NCBI RefSeq assembly: GCF_004320525.1
Contig: NZ_SIHX01000012.1
Coordinates: 37,516-101,515, forward strand
DNA length: 64,000 nucleotides
From: Arthrobacter sp. S39
Lineage (GTDB): Bacteria > Actinomycetota > Actinomycetes > Actinomycetales > Micrococcaceae
Direction of reading: 5' to 3'
Numbering within the stretch: position 1 is the first letter of the stretch; each line of letters opens with the position of its first letter. Both the position numbers and the translations under genes were made by a program. This document shows, piece after piece, positions 40,766 through 49,771 of the stretch. The notes under the pieces are model-generated. The model had not been told where the DNA came from, did no database searches, and worked only from the letters and a program-made list of their open reading frames with translations.

Positions 40766-41577
40766 GCACCCCCGCCATCCTGGTGGAAAACGTCACCGTC
40801 CACTACGGCGAAGTCCTTGCCCTCGATTCCGCGTCGCTCAGCCTCGATGCCGCCAGGATCTGCGGCCTGATCGGCATGAATGGCTCCGGGAAATCCACGC
40901 TGTTCAAGGTGATCATGGGAATGGTCAAGCCCGACGCCGGCACTGTCCTGATCGGCGGACAGTCACCGTCGAAGGCGCGCAAGGAAGGCGGGATCGGCTA
41001 CGTGCCGCAGAGCGAGGACGTCGACTGGCAGTTCCCGCTGTCCGTCCGCGACGTGGTGATGATGGGCCGCTACGGTCACCAGGGATTCACCCGGCGCCCC
41101 TCCAAAGCGGACCGCGCCGCCGTCGACGAAGCCTTGGACCGGGTGGAGCTGGGCGAGTTCGCCGGCCGCCAGATCGGCCAGCTGTCCGGCGGGCAGAAGA
41201 AGCGGGCGTTTGTGGCGCGCGGCATCGCCCAGGGTGCCACCATGATGCTCCTGGACGAACCCTTCGCCGGGGTGGACAAACGCTCCGAGGCCACCATCAG
41301 CCGGCTGCTGCGCGAACTCGCCTCCGACGGCTGCACCATCCTGATCTCCACCCACGACCTCCACGCCATGCCGGCGCTGTGCGACGAAGCCGTGCTGCTG
41401 ATGCGCCGGGTCCTCATGCACGGCGCTCCGGAGCTGGTGCTGCAGCCGGAGAACCTGGCCATGGCGTTCGGCCTGGATGTGCTGAACCGCGACCTCCCGG
41501 AACCGGACGCGGAGCCCGATGCGGAGCCCGGCTCGGAACCCGAATCCAATGCCGCCCGCGCCGAGAACAGGGGCTGA
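40762..41577 (+). CDS. Mn/Zn ABC transporter ATP-binding protein
   Basis: A 271-residue ABC ATPase. Walker A is GMNGSGKST, the Q-loop region is VPQSEDVDW, the signature is LSGGQKKRAFVARG and Walker B is MMLLDEPFAG with STHDLH after it. The last 25 residues are an acidic Pro/Glu tail (PEPDAEPDAEPGSEPE). It couples ATP hydrolysis to metal import with the proteins encoded on either side. Confidence 0.93.
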   Translation: MSTPAILVENVTVHYGEVLALDSASLSLDAARICGLIGMNGSGKSTLFKVIMGMVKPDAGTVLIGGQSPSKARKEGGIGYVPQSEDVDWQFPLSVRDVVMMGRYGHQGFTRRPSKADRAAVDEALDRVELGEFAGRQIGQLSGGQKKRAFVARGIAQGATMMLLDEPFAGVDKRSEATISRLLRELASDGCTILISTHDLHAMPALCDEAVLLMRRVLMHGAPELVLQPENLAMAFGLDVLNRDLPEPDAEPDAEPGSEPESNAARAENRG

Positions 41578-41580
41578 CCC

Positions 41581-42456
41581 GTGGACCTTCTGGAACTCCT
41601 GCTTGAACCCCTCAGCTACGACTTTATGGTCCGCGCCATCGTCACCACCGCGCTCGCCGCCGTCGTCTGTGCTGTCCTCAGCTGCTGGCTGGTGCTGATC
41701 GGCTGGTCCCTAATGGGCGACGCCGTCTCCCACGCCGTGCTCCCGGGCGTTGTGCTGGCCTACATCGTGGGGGCGCCGTTCGCCCTCGGTGCCCTGGTGT
41801 TCGCGCTGATCGCGGTCACCCTGATCGGGGTGGTCCGCAACACCAGCCGGGTGAAGGAGGACGCCGCGATCGGCATCGTGTTCACCTCGCTGTTCGCGCT
41901 GGGCCTGGTGCTCATCTCCGTCACGCCCAGCCAGACGGACCTGAACCACATCATCTTCGGCAACCTCCTGGGCGTCAGCATCCCGGACCTCATCCAGGTG
42001 CTGGTGCTGGGCGTCGTGGCGTTCGCCATCCTGATCCTCAAGCGCCGCGACCTGACCCTCTACGCCTTTGACCCCACGCACGCCCACGCCATCGGGCTCT
42101 CCCCGAAACGGCTTGGCGCGCTGCTCCTGGGGCTGCTGGCGCTGACGTCGGTGGTGGCGCTGCAGACCGTGGGGGTGGTGCTGGTGGTGGCCATGCTTAT
42201 CATCCCCGGCGCCACCGCCTACCTGCTGACCGACCGCTTCAACCGCATGCTGGTCATCGCCCCGGTGGTCTCGGCCGTGTGCTCCATCGCCGGCATCTAC
42301 CTGAGCTACTACCTGGACACGGCCTCGGGTGCCATGGTGGTGCTGACCCAGGGCGTGGTGTTCGCTGCCGTCTACCTCTTCAGCCCGCGGCAGGGACTGA
42401 TCGGCACGCGGCTGGCGAAGGCGCGGCGCAGGAAAGCTGTGGCCCTGGCCCTATAA
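41581..42456 (+). CDS. Mn/Zn ABC transporter permease
   Basis: A 291-residue ABC-3 family permease with eight or nine helices; conserved parts are LMGDAVSHAVLPGVVLAY and FDPTHAHAIGLSPKRLGALL, the latter being the coupling region. The GTG start lies 3 bp after the ATPase gene. It is the last gene of the importer. No DtxR/MntR or Zur gene or operator was seen near the operon. Confidence 0.93.
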   Translation: MDLLELLLEPLSYDFMVRAIVTTALAAVVCAVLSCWLVLIGWSLMGDAVSHAVLPGVVLAYIVGAPFALGALVFALIAVTLIGVVRNTSRVKEDAAIGIVFTSLFALGLVLISVTPSQTDLNHIIFGNLLGVSIPDLIQVLVLGVVAFAILILKRRDLTLYAFDPTHAHAIGLSPKRLGALLLGLLALTSVVALQTVGVVLVVAMLIIPGATAYLLTDRFNRMLVIAPVVSAVCSIAGIYLSYYLDTASGAMVVLTQGVVFAAVYLFSPRQGLIGTRLAKARRRKAVALAL

Positions 42457-42488
42457 GAGGGCCCTGGTTCGCCTGGTTCCGGGGGCCG

Positions 42489-42550
42489 TTTCGATGGTTC
42501 CCTGCACACTCGACGTTCGTCGCCATCGAGCGTGCAGGGAACCGTCGAAA
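42489..42550. repeat. family B intergenic inverted repeat, copy 1
   Basis: TTTCGATGGTTCCCTGCAC (42489-42507) pairs with GTGCAGGGAACCGTCGAAA (42532-42550) at 18 of 19 positions, and CTCGA/TCGAG extend the pairing inside. Copy 2, with perfect arms, is at 44512-44573. The two copies bracket the ABC-F gene. The remaining DNA from 42589 to 42766 holds the palindrome GACGCCGCGGCGTC (42605-42618) and no other feature I can name. Confidence 0.9.
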
Positions 42551-42558
42551 TGGCGTAC

Positions 42559-42588
42559 GACGGCGGCACCCGGCGTGGTGCCGCCGTC
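42559..42588 (+). terminator. terminator-like hairpin after the metal importer
   Basis: GACGGCGGCACC (42559-42570) pairs perfectly with GGTGCCGCCGTC (42577-42588) around CGGCGT. It stands next to a family B repeat. There is no U-run, as is common in high-GC genomes. Confidence 0.55.
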
Positions 42589-42766
42589 ACCGGCCGTGCA
42601 GCTTGACGCCGCGGCGTCGGGCGGGGCAGGCTGGTGCGATGAAGTCCTAACCAGCAGCCCGGCCACGCCGGACTGTTTCCGAAAAACCAGGGCCGCCGTC
42701 GAGCGCTGGATGAACCGTCCGGTTCAGCCCCGGCGGCCACACCACGGAACACTGCGAGGACTTCCC

Positions 42767-44497
42767 TTGACTGAACACCTGAACCTTTCCGACGTCTCCC
42801 ACAGCTACGGCGACCGCCAGCTCCTGGACCGCATCAGCCTGGTCATCAATACCGGCGAGCACGTGGCGATCGTGGGCGAAAACGGAGCCGGCAAATCCAC
42901 GCTGCTCCGGATCCTGGCCGGCCTCGAAGCGCCCGACGAAGGTGCTGCCGCCAGCCATGGCCGGGTGGGCTACCTAGCCCAGACCCACGGCCTGCCGGAA
43001 TCCTTCACCGTCGGCGCGGCCATCGACGCGTCCCTGGAATCGCTGCGGGCCCTTGAGGCGGAGCTTGACCGGCTGGAGGCCGGGCTGGCCGATGCCGAGG
43101 ACGACGACCTGGAAACCTACGGCCGGCTGCAGACCGAATACCAGCTGCGCGAAGGCTACGCCGCCGAGTCCCGGGTGGAGGCCGCCCTGGACCGGCTGGG
43201 CCTGGGCGGCCTGGACCGGAACCGGATTCTGGGGTCGCTCTCCGGCGGCGAACAGGAACGCGTGGCGCTGGCCTGCGTCCTGGCCGATCCCGCGGATATC
43301 CTGCTCCTGGACGAACCCACCAACCACCTGGACGCCCGCGGCACCGCCTGGCTGGAGGACCGGCTGGCAGCCCACCGTGGCACCGTGGTGGTGGTGTCCC
43401 ACGACCGCGTGCTGCTCCGCAAGGTGGCCACCACCGTGATCGAGGTGGACGCCGAGCGCCGTGCCGTAACCCGCTATGGCAACGGCTACGACGGCTACCT
43501 CCGCGAGAAGGCTGCCGAACGCCAGCGCTGGGTCCAGCAGTACCACTCCTGGATTGACGCGATGGAGGCCGAAAAACTCCAGGCAGACACCGTGGCCGGG
43601 ACCATGGGCTACGGCCGCAAGCGCGACGGCGACAAGATGCGCTTCGGCTTTAAAGCAGGCACCTGGCAGAAGGCCGCGAGCAGCAAAGTACGCAACGCCC
43701 AGGAACGCCTGCGCCGGCTCGAAGCCAGCCCGGTGGACCGGCCGCCCGTGCCGCTGCGGCTGAACGCGGACCTGGCGGTGGACGCCTCGGGTCCTGCCGG
43801 GGCTGCATCCGGGGACCCGGCTGGCGCGGCGCAGGATGCCGCGCCGGTGCTGTCCGCGCGTGGCGTGAGCGTGCCCGGCCGGCTGGGAAACACCGACTTC
43901 CAGGCCGGCGCCGGCGAGAAGATCCTCATCACCGGGCCCAACGGGGCGGGCAAGTCCACGCTGCTGTCCGTCCTGGCCGGAACCCTGGAAGCCGCCGGCG
44001 GCTCCGTTAAACGGCCCGAACGGATCGGCTACCTGCAGCAGGAACTGGAACTGCCGCAGCGGCCCGCACTCCGGCTGCTGCCCGCTTTCGCAGCAGGCCT
44101 TGGCGGAAACATTGACGAGCATGCCGAGGCGCTCCTTCGCCTGGGGCTGTTCCGCACCAGCGAATTCCACGTCCCGGTGGGCAGCCTGTCCGCCGGCCAG
44201 CAGCGCCGGCTCGCGCTGGCCCGGCTGCTGCTGGGCGGCTACGGCACCCTGATCGTGGATGAACCGACCAACCACCTGGCGCCGGTCCTGGTGGAACAGC
44301 TGGAGGCGGCGCTCGCGGAATTCACCGGGACCCTGGTGATGGTCAGCCACGACCGCGCCCTCCGGGACTGGTTCGCCGGGTGCGCGCGACGAAGCCGCGA
44401 GGCACCCGGTGCCCACCAGGGCACCCAGCCCGGGCAGGCCGCCGTCGGGCACTGGTTCCGGTACTCCATGGACAAGGGCGTGCTCGCCCCGGCCTGA
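42767..44497 (+). CDS. ABC-F family ATPase
   Basis: A 576-residue protein with two ABC domains and no membrane segments, the ABC-F layout. Domain 1 has GENGAGKST, LSGGEQERVA and DEPTNHLDARG; domain 2 has GPNGAGKST, LSAGQQRRLA and DEPTNHLAPV. A basic linker between them (about 245-310, with YGRKRDGDKMRFGFKAGTW) would reach the ribosome. Members act as translation factors or give resistance to ribosome-targeting antibiotics; which applies here cannot be told. TTG 42767 with GAGGA 6 bases upstream is the best start; the longer open frame has no homology. It stands alone, bracketed by family B repeats. Confidence 0.9.
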   Translation: MTEHLNLSDVSHSYGDRQLLDRISLVINTGEHVAIVGENGAGKSTLLRILAGLEAPDEGAAASHGRVGYLAQTHGLPESFTVGAAIDASLESLRALEAELDRLEAGLADAEDDDLETYGRLQTEYQLREGYAAESRVEAALDRLGLGGLDRNRILGSLSGGEQERVALACVLADPADILLLDEPTNHLDARGTAWLEDRLAAHRGTVVVVSHDRVLLRKVATTVIEVDAERRAVTRYGNGYDGYLREKAAERQRWVQQYHSWIDAMEAEKLQADTVAGTMGYGRKRDGDKMRFGFKAGTWQKAASSKVRNAQERLRRLEASPVDRPPVPLRLNADLAVDASGPAGAASGDPAGAAQDAAPVLSARGVSVPGRLGNTDFQAGAGEKILITGPNGAGKSTLLSVLAGTLEAAGGSVKRPERIGYLQQELELPQRPALRLLPAFAAGLGGNIDEHAEALLRLGLFRTSEFHVPVGSLSAGQQRRLALARLLLGGYGTLIVDEPTNHLAPVLVEQLEAALAEFTGTLVMVSHDRALRDWFAGCARRSREAPGAHQGTQPGQAAVGHWFRYSMDKGVLAPA

Positions 44498-44511
44498 GGT
44501 CGCCATGCCCG

Positions 44512-44573
44512 TTTCGACGGTTCCCTGCCCGCTCGACGTCGGCCGCCGTCGTATCCGCAGGGAACCGTCGAAA
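44512..44573. repeat. family B intergenic inverted repeat, copy 2
   Basis: Perfect 17-bp arms TTTCGACGGTTCCCTGC (44512-44528) and GCAGGGAACCGTCGAAA (44557-44573) with a 28-base centre, beginning 15 bp after the ABC-F stop. Copy 1 is at 42489-42550. Confidence 0.9.
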
Positions 44574-44718
44574 CGGCGCCGCCGGTCCGGGGAGGCCCGG
44601 CCCCAGGGAAACGGTGAGGTTTGCGTTAAAGGAAAGTTACGCAGCGACCGGCAGGCGGAAACATCGGCGGCGGAAGATAGGCCCATACAGTCTTCCCGCC
44701 GGCCGAAAGGATCTGTCC

Positions 44719-45066
44719 GTGATCGCCAAGAACCTTTTCCTGCAGGGCATCTTCCCGTTTGAGGGCACCGGGCTGGAGAAACCCGTCCCGATCCACAGCG
44801 AACTCTCGCACTACGTCCCGGACGGAGTGATCAACCAGGCCCTGTATTTCCGCGGCGGCAACTCCAGCACTGAACTGATCACGGTGGTCCTGATGCGGAA
44901 CGGCGTGCCCATGCGCTATTTCCCGATCGGCGCCAAGAGCGATGTCCACGTGCCGCTGCGGGTGGTGGAGGACATCGAAGGCGGCTCGGTGGTGGAACTC
45001 TATCTCGCCGCCCCGGACGGTATTGGGGGATCCGTGGTGGTGGACCTGGGCATGGTGGAGCACTGA
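44719..45066 (+). CDS. conserved hypothetical protein, first gene of the nirBD operon
   Basis: A 115-residue, probably all-beta protein with alternating hydrophobic strands (LITVVLMRNGVPMRYFPIG, then VHVPLRVVEDIEGGSVVELY). It has no Cys, no signal peptide and no membrane helix. The GTG start has AAAGGA about 8 bases upstream, and its TGA overlaps the nirB ATG, so it is translated with nitrite reductase. I recognise no named family. A role in assembly or stability of NirB, or in sensing nitrogen status, is possible only from context. Confidence 0.7.
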   Translation: MIAKNLFLQGIFPFEGTGLEKPVPIHSELSHYVPDGVINQALYFRGGNSSTELITVVLMRNGVPMRYFPIGAKSDVHVPLRVVEDIEGGSVVELYLAAPDGIGGSVVVDLGMVEH

Positions 45067-47582
45067 TGACCAGCGTGCTGGACCGGCCTCAGGGCAGGCA
45101 CGCGGGCGCCGCTCCGCGCCGCCGGCTGGTGGTGATCGGCAACGGGATGGCGGGCGCCCGGGCGGTGGAGGAGATCCTCGCCCGGGGCGGCGCGGACCAG
45201 TTCACCATCACCATGTTCGGCGACGAGCCCTACGGCAACTACAACCGGATCATGCTCAGCCACGTCCTCTCCGGCGAGGAAAGCGACGCCGACATCTTCC
45301 TGAACGCCCTGTCCTGGTACCGCGAAAACAGCATCACGCTGCACGCCGGCGTCCGTGTCGACCGGATCGACAAGGCCACCAAGCACGTCTTCTCCAACGA
45401 CGGCAGGGTGACGCCGTACGACACCCTCATCATCGCCACGGGAAGCCGCTCCCACATGCCGCCGATGGACGGCCTCTACACGCCGGGCGGGTCCGTGAAA
45501 CATGGCGTGTTCGGGTTCCGCACCATCGATGACACGCGCAAAATGGTCCAGCACGCCCAGCAGGAACACCACCGGCGTGCTGTGGTGATCGGCGGCGGCC
45601 TGCTGGGCCTCGAGGCGGCGTACGGACTGAAAAGCCACGGCATCGAGGTGGAGGTGGTCCACTCGGGCGGGCACCTCATGAATGCGCAGATGGGGCCCGA
45701 CGGCGGCGCGGTGCTGCGCAGGAGCGTGGAGGCCCTGGGCATCCGCGTGCATACCTCCAGCCGCACCACCGCTGTCCTCGGCACGGACAGGGTCAGCGGC
45801 GTGAGCCTCCGCGACCGGGACGACATCGCCTGCGACATGGTGGTGGTGGCCGCCGGGATCCGGCCCAACGTGGACCTGGCCGTAGTGAGCGGACTCCCGG
45901 TGGAACGCGCCATTGTGGTGGATGACCGGCTGCGCGTCCAGGACGAGGACGACATCTATGCCGTGGGGGAGTGCGTCCAGCACCGGGGCGAGGTCTACGG
46001 CCTGGTGGCGCCGCTGTGGGAACAGGCCGTGGTGCTGGCCAACCACGTGACCGGCGCCGATACGTCGTCCGCCTACCTTGGCTCCCGGACGGCCACCAAG
46101 CTGAAGGTCGCCGGCGTCGAGGTGGCGTCCATGGGGCTGCACGGCCCCGAACTCGATACCGACGAGCACATCGTCTTCTCCGAACCCAGCCGCGGCGTCT
46201 TCAAATCCATCGTGGTCCGCGACAACAAAATGGTGGGTGCCACGCTCCTGGGCGACAGCCGGAAAGTGGCCTACCTGACCCAGGCCTACGACCGCGGGCT
46301 GCCGCTGCCGGAGGAGCGGATCGCGCTGATGTTCGACGTCGGCGGGCCGGGTGAGGACGTGGGCGTGGCCGAGCTCGACGACGGCGCCCAGGTCTGCAAC
46401 TGCAACGGCGTTTCGAAGGGGGCGCTCGTGGCCGCCGTGAAGGGCGGCTGCACCACTGTTTCCGGAGCCATGGACGCCACCCGGGCCGGCAAGGGCTGCG
46501 GTTCCTGCAAGCTCCTGGTCAAACAGGTGGTGGAATGGGCTGCCGACGGCGCGGTGGAGGAGGACCCGGCCGCCAGCTACTATGTGCCCGGGATCCCGCT
46601 GGACAAGCCGGCGCTGATGGCTGCCATCCGGAAACAGGGCCTGCGTTCCGTGTCCCAGGTGTTTGCTGCCCTGGCTCCGGGCTCCGCCGAGGACGCCAAA
46701 TCCAAGATGGGCCTGGCATCACTGCTGAAGATGATGCTCGCGGACCGGTACATCGATGAACGCGACGCCCGCTTCATCAATGACCGCGTCCATGCCAACA
46801 TCCAGCGCGACGGCACTTTCTCCGTGGTCCCGCAGATGAAGGGCGGCGTCACCAGCGTGCAGCAGCTGCGCCGCATCGCCGACGTCGCCGAGAAGCACAA
46901 CGTGCCGCTGATTAAGCTGACCGGCGGGCAGCGGATCGACCTCCTGGGGATCCCCAAGGAGGACCTCCCGCAGGTCTGGGCCGACCTGGACATGCCCTCC
47001 GGGTACGCCTACGGCAAGAGCTTCCGCACCGTGAAGACCTGCGTGGGCAAGGACTTCTGCCGCTATGGCACGGGTGACTCCACCAAGCTGGGCATCGAGA
47101 TCGAGTCCCGGTTCCAGGGGATTGAGTCGCCGGCCAAGCTGAAGCTGGCCGTGTCCGGGTGCCCGCGGAACTGCGCCGAATCGCTGGTCAAGGACGTGGG
47201 CGTAGTGGCCGTGGAGGGCGGCCGCTGGGAACTCTACGTCGGGGGAGCGGCAGGCGCCCACATCCGCAAGGGCGACCTGCTGGCCACCGTGGACGACCCC
47301 GAGGAGGTGAAGGCCCTGACCGGCCGCTTTATGCAGTACTACCGTGAGAACGCCAACTGGCTGGAACGGACCTACTCCTTTGTGCCGCGGGTGGGGATCG
47401 AGCACCTCCGCGCGGTCATCGTTGAGGATTCCGAAGGGCTCGCGGCAACGCTGGACGCGGCCATGCAGGCGTCCGTGGACAGCTACGTGGACCCGTGGAG
47501 TGAACGCGACGACCCACTCACGCCGGGCCAGTTCCGGACGTCCCTGCCGCTCACCGTCCTGCCCCAGGTGCCGGTCCGATGA
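45066..47582 (+). CDS. nirB: assimilatory nitrite reductase (NADH), large subunit
   Basis: An 838-residue NirB that reduces nitrite to ammonium using NADH. Domains in order: FAD (VVIGNGMAGARAVEEIL), NAD (VVIGGGLLGLEAAYGL), a BFD-like [2Fe-2S] domain (CNCNGVSKG, then GKGCGSCK), the ferredoxin-like half domain (QMKGGVTSVQQLRRIADVAE) and the sirohaem/[4Fe-4S] part (KTCVGKDFCRYGTGDS and SGCPRNCAES). All cluster Cys are present. The nirD ATG overlaps the TGA. The sirohaem supply genes are not in the window. Confidence 0.95.
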   Translation: MTSVLDRPQGRHAGAAPRRRLVVIGNGMAGARAVEEILARGGADQFTITMFGDEPYGNYNRIMLSHVLSGEESDADIFLNALSWYRENSITLHAGVRVDRIDKATKHVFSNDGRVTPYDTLIIATGSRSHMPPMDGLYTPGGSVKHGVFGFRTIDDTRKMVQHAQQEHHRRAVVIGGGLLGLEAAYGLKSHGIEVEVVHSGGHLMNAQMGPDGGAVLRRSVEALGIRVHTSSRTTAVLGTDRVSGVSLRDRDDIACDMVVVAAGIRPNVDLAVVSGLPVERAIVVDDRLRVQDEDDIYAVGECVQHRGEVYGLVAPLWEQAVVLANHVTGADTSSAYLGSRTATKLKVAGVEVASMGLHGPELDTDEHIVFSEPSRGVFKSIVVRDNKMVGATLLGDSRKVAYLTQAYDRGLPLPEERIALMFDVGGPGEDVGVAELDDGAQVCNCNGVSKGALVAAVKGGCTTVSGAMDATRAGKGCGSCKLLVKQVVEWAADGAVEEDPAASYYVPGIPLDKPALMAAIRKQGLRSVSQVFAALAPGSAEDAKSKMGLASLLKMMLADRYIDERDARFINDRVHANIQRDGTFSVVPQMKGGVTSVQQLRRIADVAEKHNVPLIKLTGGQRIDLLGIPKEDLPQVWADLDMPSGYAYGKSFRTVKTCVGKDFCRYGTGDSTKLGIEIESRFQGIESPAKLKLAVSGCPRNCAESLVKDVGVVAVEGGRWELYVGGAAGAHIRKGDLLATVDDPEEVKALTGRFMQYYRENANWLERTYSFVPRVGIEHLRAVIVEDSEGLAATLDAAMQASVDSYVDPWSERDDPLTPGQFRTSLPLTVLPQVPVR

Positions 47583-47923
47583 GCGCCGATCCGATGAACG
47601 CGCATTCGATCACCAGCCACATCCTGGGACCGGTGGCACAGATCCCGTTCGGTGAGGGGCGGGCCTTCGGGGTGGACGGCGAGCAGGTGGCGGTCTTCCG
47701 GCTGCGGGACGGGACCCTCCGCGCCTTGTCCGCGGTCTGCCCGCACAAGGGCGGCCCCATCGCGGACGGAACCATCGACCGGGAAGTAGTGATGTGCCCG
47801 CTGCACCAGCACGCGTTCAGCCTGGAAACCGGCTGCTCCAGCACCGGGGCCGAACCTTTGCGCACATACCGCGTCCAGGAGGATGCCGAACAGAACATTG
47901 TTCTGCAAAGTCCCGGAATGTGA
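47579..47923 (+). CDS. nirD: nitrite reductase (NADH), small Rieske subunit
   Basis: A 114-residue Rieske-fold protein. The [2Fe-2S] ligands are in CPHKGGPI and CPLHQHAF. It pairs with NirB and is translated with it (ATGA overlap at 47579-47582); a second ATG at 47594 is a possible start. The stop is followed at once by a short hairpin AGCCAA/TTGGCT (47923-47938), a weak terminator. Confidence 0.93.
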   Translation: MSADPMNAHSITSHILGPVAQIPFGEGRAFGVDGEQVAVFRLRDGTLRALSAVCPHKGGPIADGTIDREVVMCPLHQHAFSLETGCSSTGAEPLRTYRVQEDAEQNIVLQSPGM

Positions 47924-48129
47924 GCCAATAGTTTGGCTTAACCCGCGCTGGGTGTAGCCCGCGTCACTTGCTGTGGTTCGAATCTTGTAGGATGGGTAGG
48001 CCGCGCGAACCTTCGACGTACTGAGACTTTCCATACAGAAAATTCCTTCAAACATCACGAAGCCGAATTTTCGGGATGAAAGTCCGCTGCCAAGGGTGCC
48101 GGCCAATCCCCTACCCACAAGGAATTGTT

Positions 48130-49590
48130 GTGCCTCAAAGTACCCCCACAGAACTCGTGAGTCCCACGGCGCAATCCGCCGTCGTCGACTCCACCCTCAG
48201 CGCCGAGGGCTACAAAAAATCTCTGAGCGGCCGCCAGGTGACCATGATTGCCATGGGTGGAGCCATCGGAGTCGGCCTCTTTATGGGTGCCGGCGGGCGG
48301 CTGGCCTCCACGGGCCCGGCCCTGATTTTCTCCTACGCCATTGCCGGCGTCATCGCCTACCTGCTGATGCGGGCCCTGGGCGAGCTGATCATGTACCGCC
48401 AGACGTCGGGTTCCTTCGTGAGCTACGCGGGCGAGATGTTCGGCAAAAAGGGCGCGTACCTGTCCGGCTGGATGTACTTCATCAACTGGGCCATGACCGG
48501 CATTGCCGAGCTCATCGCGATCGGGCTGTACTTCCAGTTCTTCTTCCCCAACGTGCCCGTTGAACTTTCGGCCATCGCAGCGCTGTTGCTGCTCGTGGGC
48601 GTCAACCTCCTGAGCGTCAAGGCGTTCGGCGAATTCGAGTTCTGGGCCTCCTGCCTCAAGGTCGGCGCCATCATGATCTTCCTGGCCGTGGGCACCTTCA
48701 TGGTGGTCACCAACGCCCAGGTGGGCGAGGGCCACGCCTCGGTGAACAACCTCTTCGCAGCCGAAGGCGGCATGTTCCCCAAGGGCGCGCTGGTGATGAT
48801 CCTGGTCCTGAACGCCGTGATCTTCGCCTACAACGGCATTGAGCTCGTGGGCATCACGGCCGGCGAAATGCAGGATCCCGCCAAGGAAGTTCCCAAGGCG
48901 ATCCGCGCCGTCGTCTTCCGCATCGTGGTGTTCTACGTCGGTTCCGTGACCCTTCTGGCCATGCTGCTGCCCTCGGACCAGTACGTGGCCGGCACCTCGC
49001 CGTTCGTCACCGTGTTCGGCCAGATGGGCCTCGGCTGGATGGGCGACGTCATGAACATGATCGTCATTACCGCCGCGCTGTCGTCCTGCAACTCGGGCCT
49101 TTACTCGATCGGCCGGATCTTCCGGACCATGGCCAACAACGGACACGCTCCCGAGTGGCTGACCCGGATGTCCAAGAGCCACGTGCCGTACGCCGCCATC
49201 CTGGCCATCGGTGCCGTCTACCTCGTCGGCATCCTGCTGAACATCTGGCTCGGCGGCTCGCACGCCTTCGACCTCGCGCTCAACTCCGCGTCGATCGGCG
49301 TGATCTTCACCTGGGGCGCCATCTTCGCCAGCCAGATCGCGCTGCGCAAGAAGAAGGGCAAGGTCTCCTCCCTGCCCGCGCCCGGCGGCACCTGGAGCAG
49401 CTGGGCCGGCCTGGTTGCGTTGCTGGCCATCACGGTGCTGATCGGCTTCGACACCATGACCAGCAAGTCCGGCGAGGTCTTCCACCTCGGCCTCTGGACC
49501 CTGGCCACCATCCCGTTCTTCGCGCTGGTCCTGTGGCTGGGCTGGCAGAAGGTCCGGAACAACGAGCCCAAGAACGAGCTCTTCAGCTAA
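48130..49590 (+). CDS. amino acid permease, AnsP/CycA type
   Basis: A 486-residue APC-superfamily transporter with twelve helices. The first helix signature MIAMGGAIGVGLFMGAGGRL is typical of the AAT family (Gln/Asn, Ser/Ala/Gly, or GABA transporters). ATVIG-type and ELVGITAGEMQDP segments follow. GTG 48130 has AAGGAA about 5 bases upstream; the open frame starts earlier without support. The substrate cannot be told from sequence; a nitrogen-source role would fit the preceding nitrite reductase. The 206 bp before it contain TAGGAT near 47987 as a possible -10 box. Confidence 0.87.
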   Translation: MPQSTPTELVSPTAQSAVVDSTLSAEGYKKSLSGRQVTMIAMGGAIGVGLFMGAGGRLASTGPALIFSYAIAGVIAYLLMRALGELIMYRQTSGSFVSYAGEMFGKKGAYLSGWMYFINWAMTGIAELIAIGLYFQFFFPNVPVELSAIAALLLLVGVNLLSVKAFGEFEFWASCLKVGAIMIFLAVGTFMVVTNAQVGEGHASVNNLFAAEGGMFPKGALVMILVLNAVIFAYNGIELVGITAGEMQDPAKEVPKAIRAVVFRIVVFYVGSVTLLAMLLPSDQYVAGTSPFVTVFGQMGLGWMGDVMNMIVITAALSSCNSGLYSIGRIFRTMANNGHAPEWLTRMSKSHVPYAAILAIGAVYLVGILLNIWLGGSHAFDLALNSASIGVIFTWGAIFASQIALRKKKGKVSSLPAPGGTWSSWAGLVALLAITVLIGFDTMTSKSGEVFHLGLWTLATIPFFALVLWLGWQKVRNNEPKNELFS

Positions 49591-49670
49591 GGCTTTTCAA
49601 CTCAAGCAGTACGACGTCGGCGGGTCACCCTCTCAAGGGCGGCCCGCCGTCGTCGTTCTCCCCGGGAGGA

Positions 49671-49755
49671 GCGCGAACGTACAGTTGCGGCCCTTGGGGA
49701 GGCGCGAACGTACAGTTGGGCCTCTCCGCGCAGGGCCTCAAGTGTACGTTCGCGC
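49671..49755. repeat. family A intergenic repeats, three units
   Basis: Units at 49671-49692 (forward), 49702-49722 (forward) and 49734-49755 (reversed), all with core GCGCGAACGTACA followed by GTTG or, in reverse, CTTGA. They fill the gap between two convergent genes. Compared with 808-924, base 14 changes from C to G in the forward units, as it does in 52043-52097. Confidence 0.88.
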
Positions 49756-49771
49756 CGAGTCCTTGAGGTGC

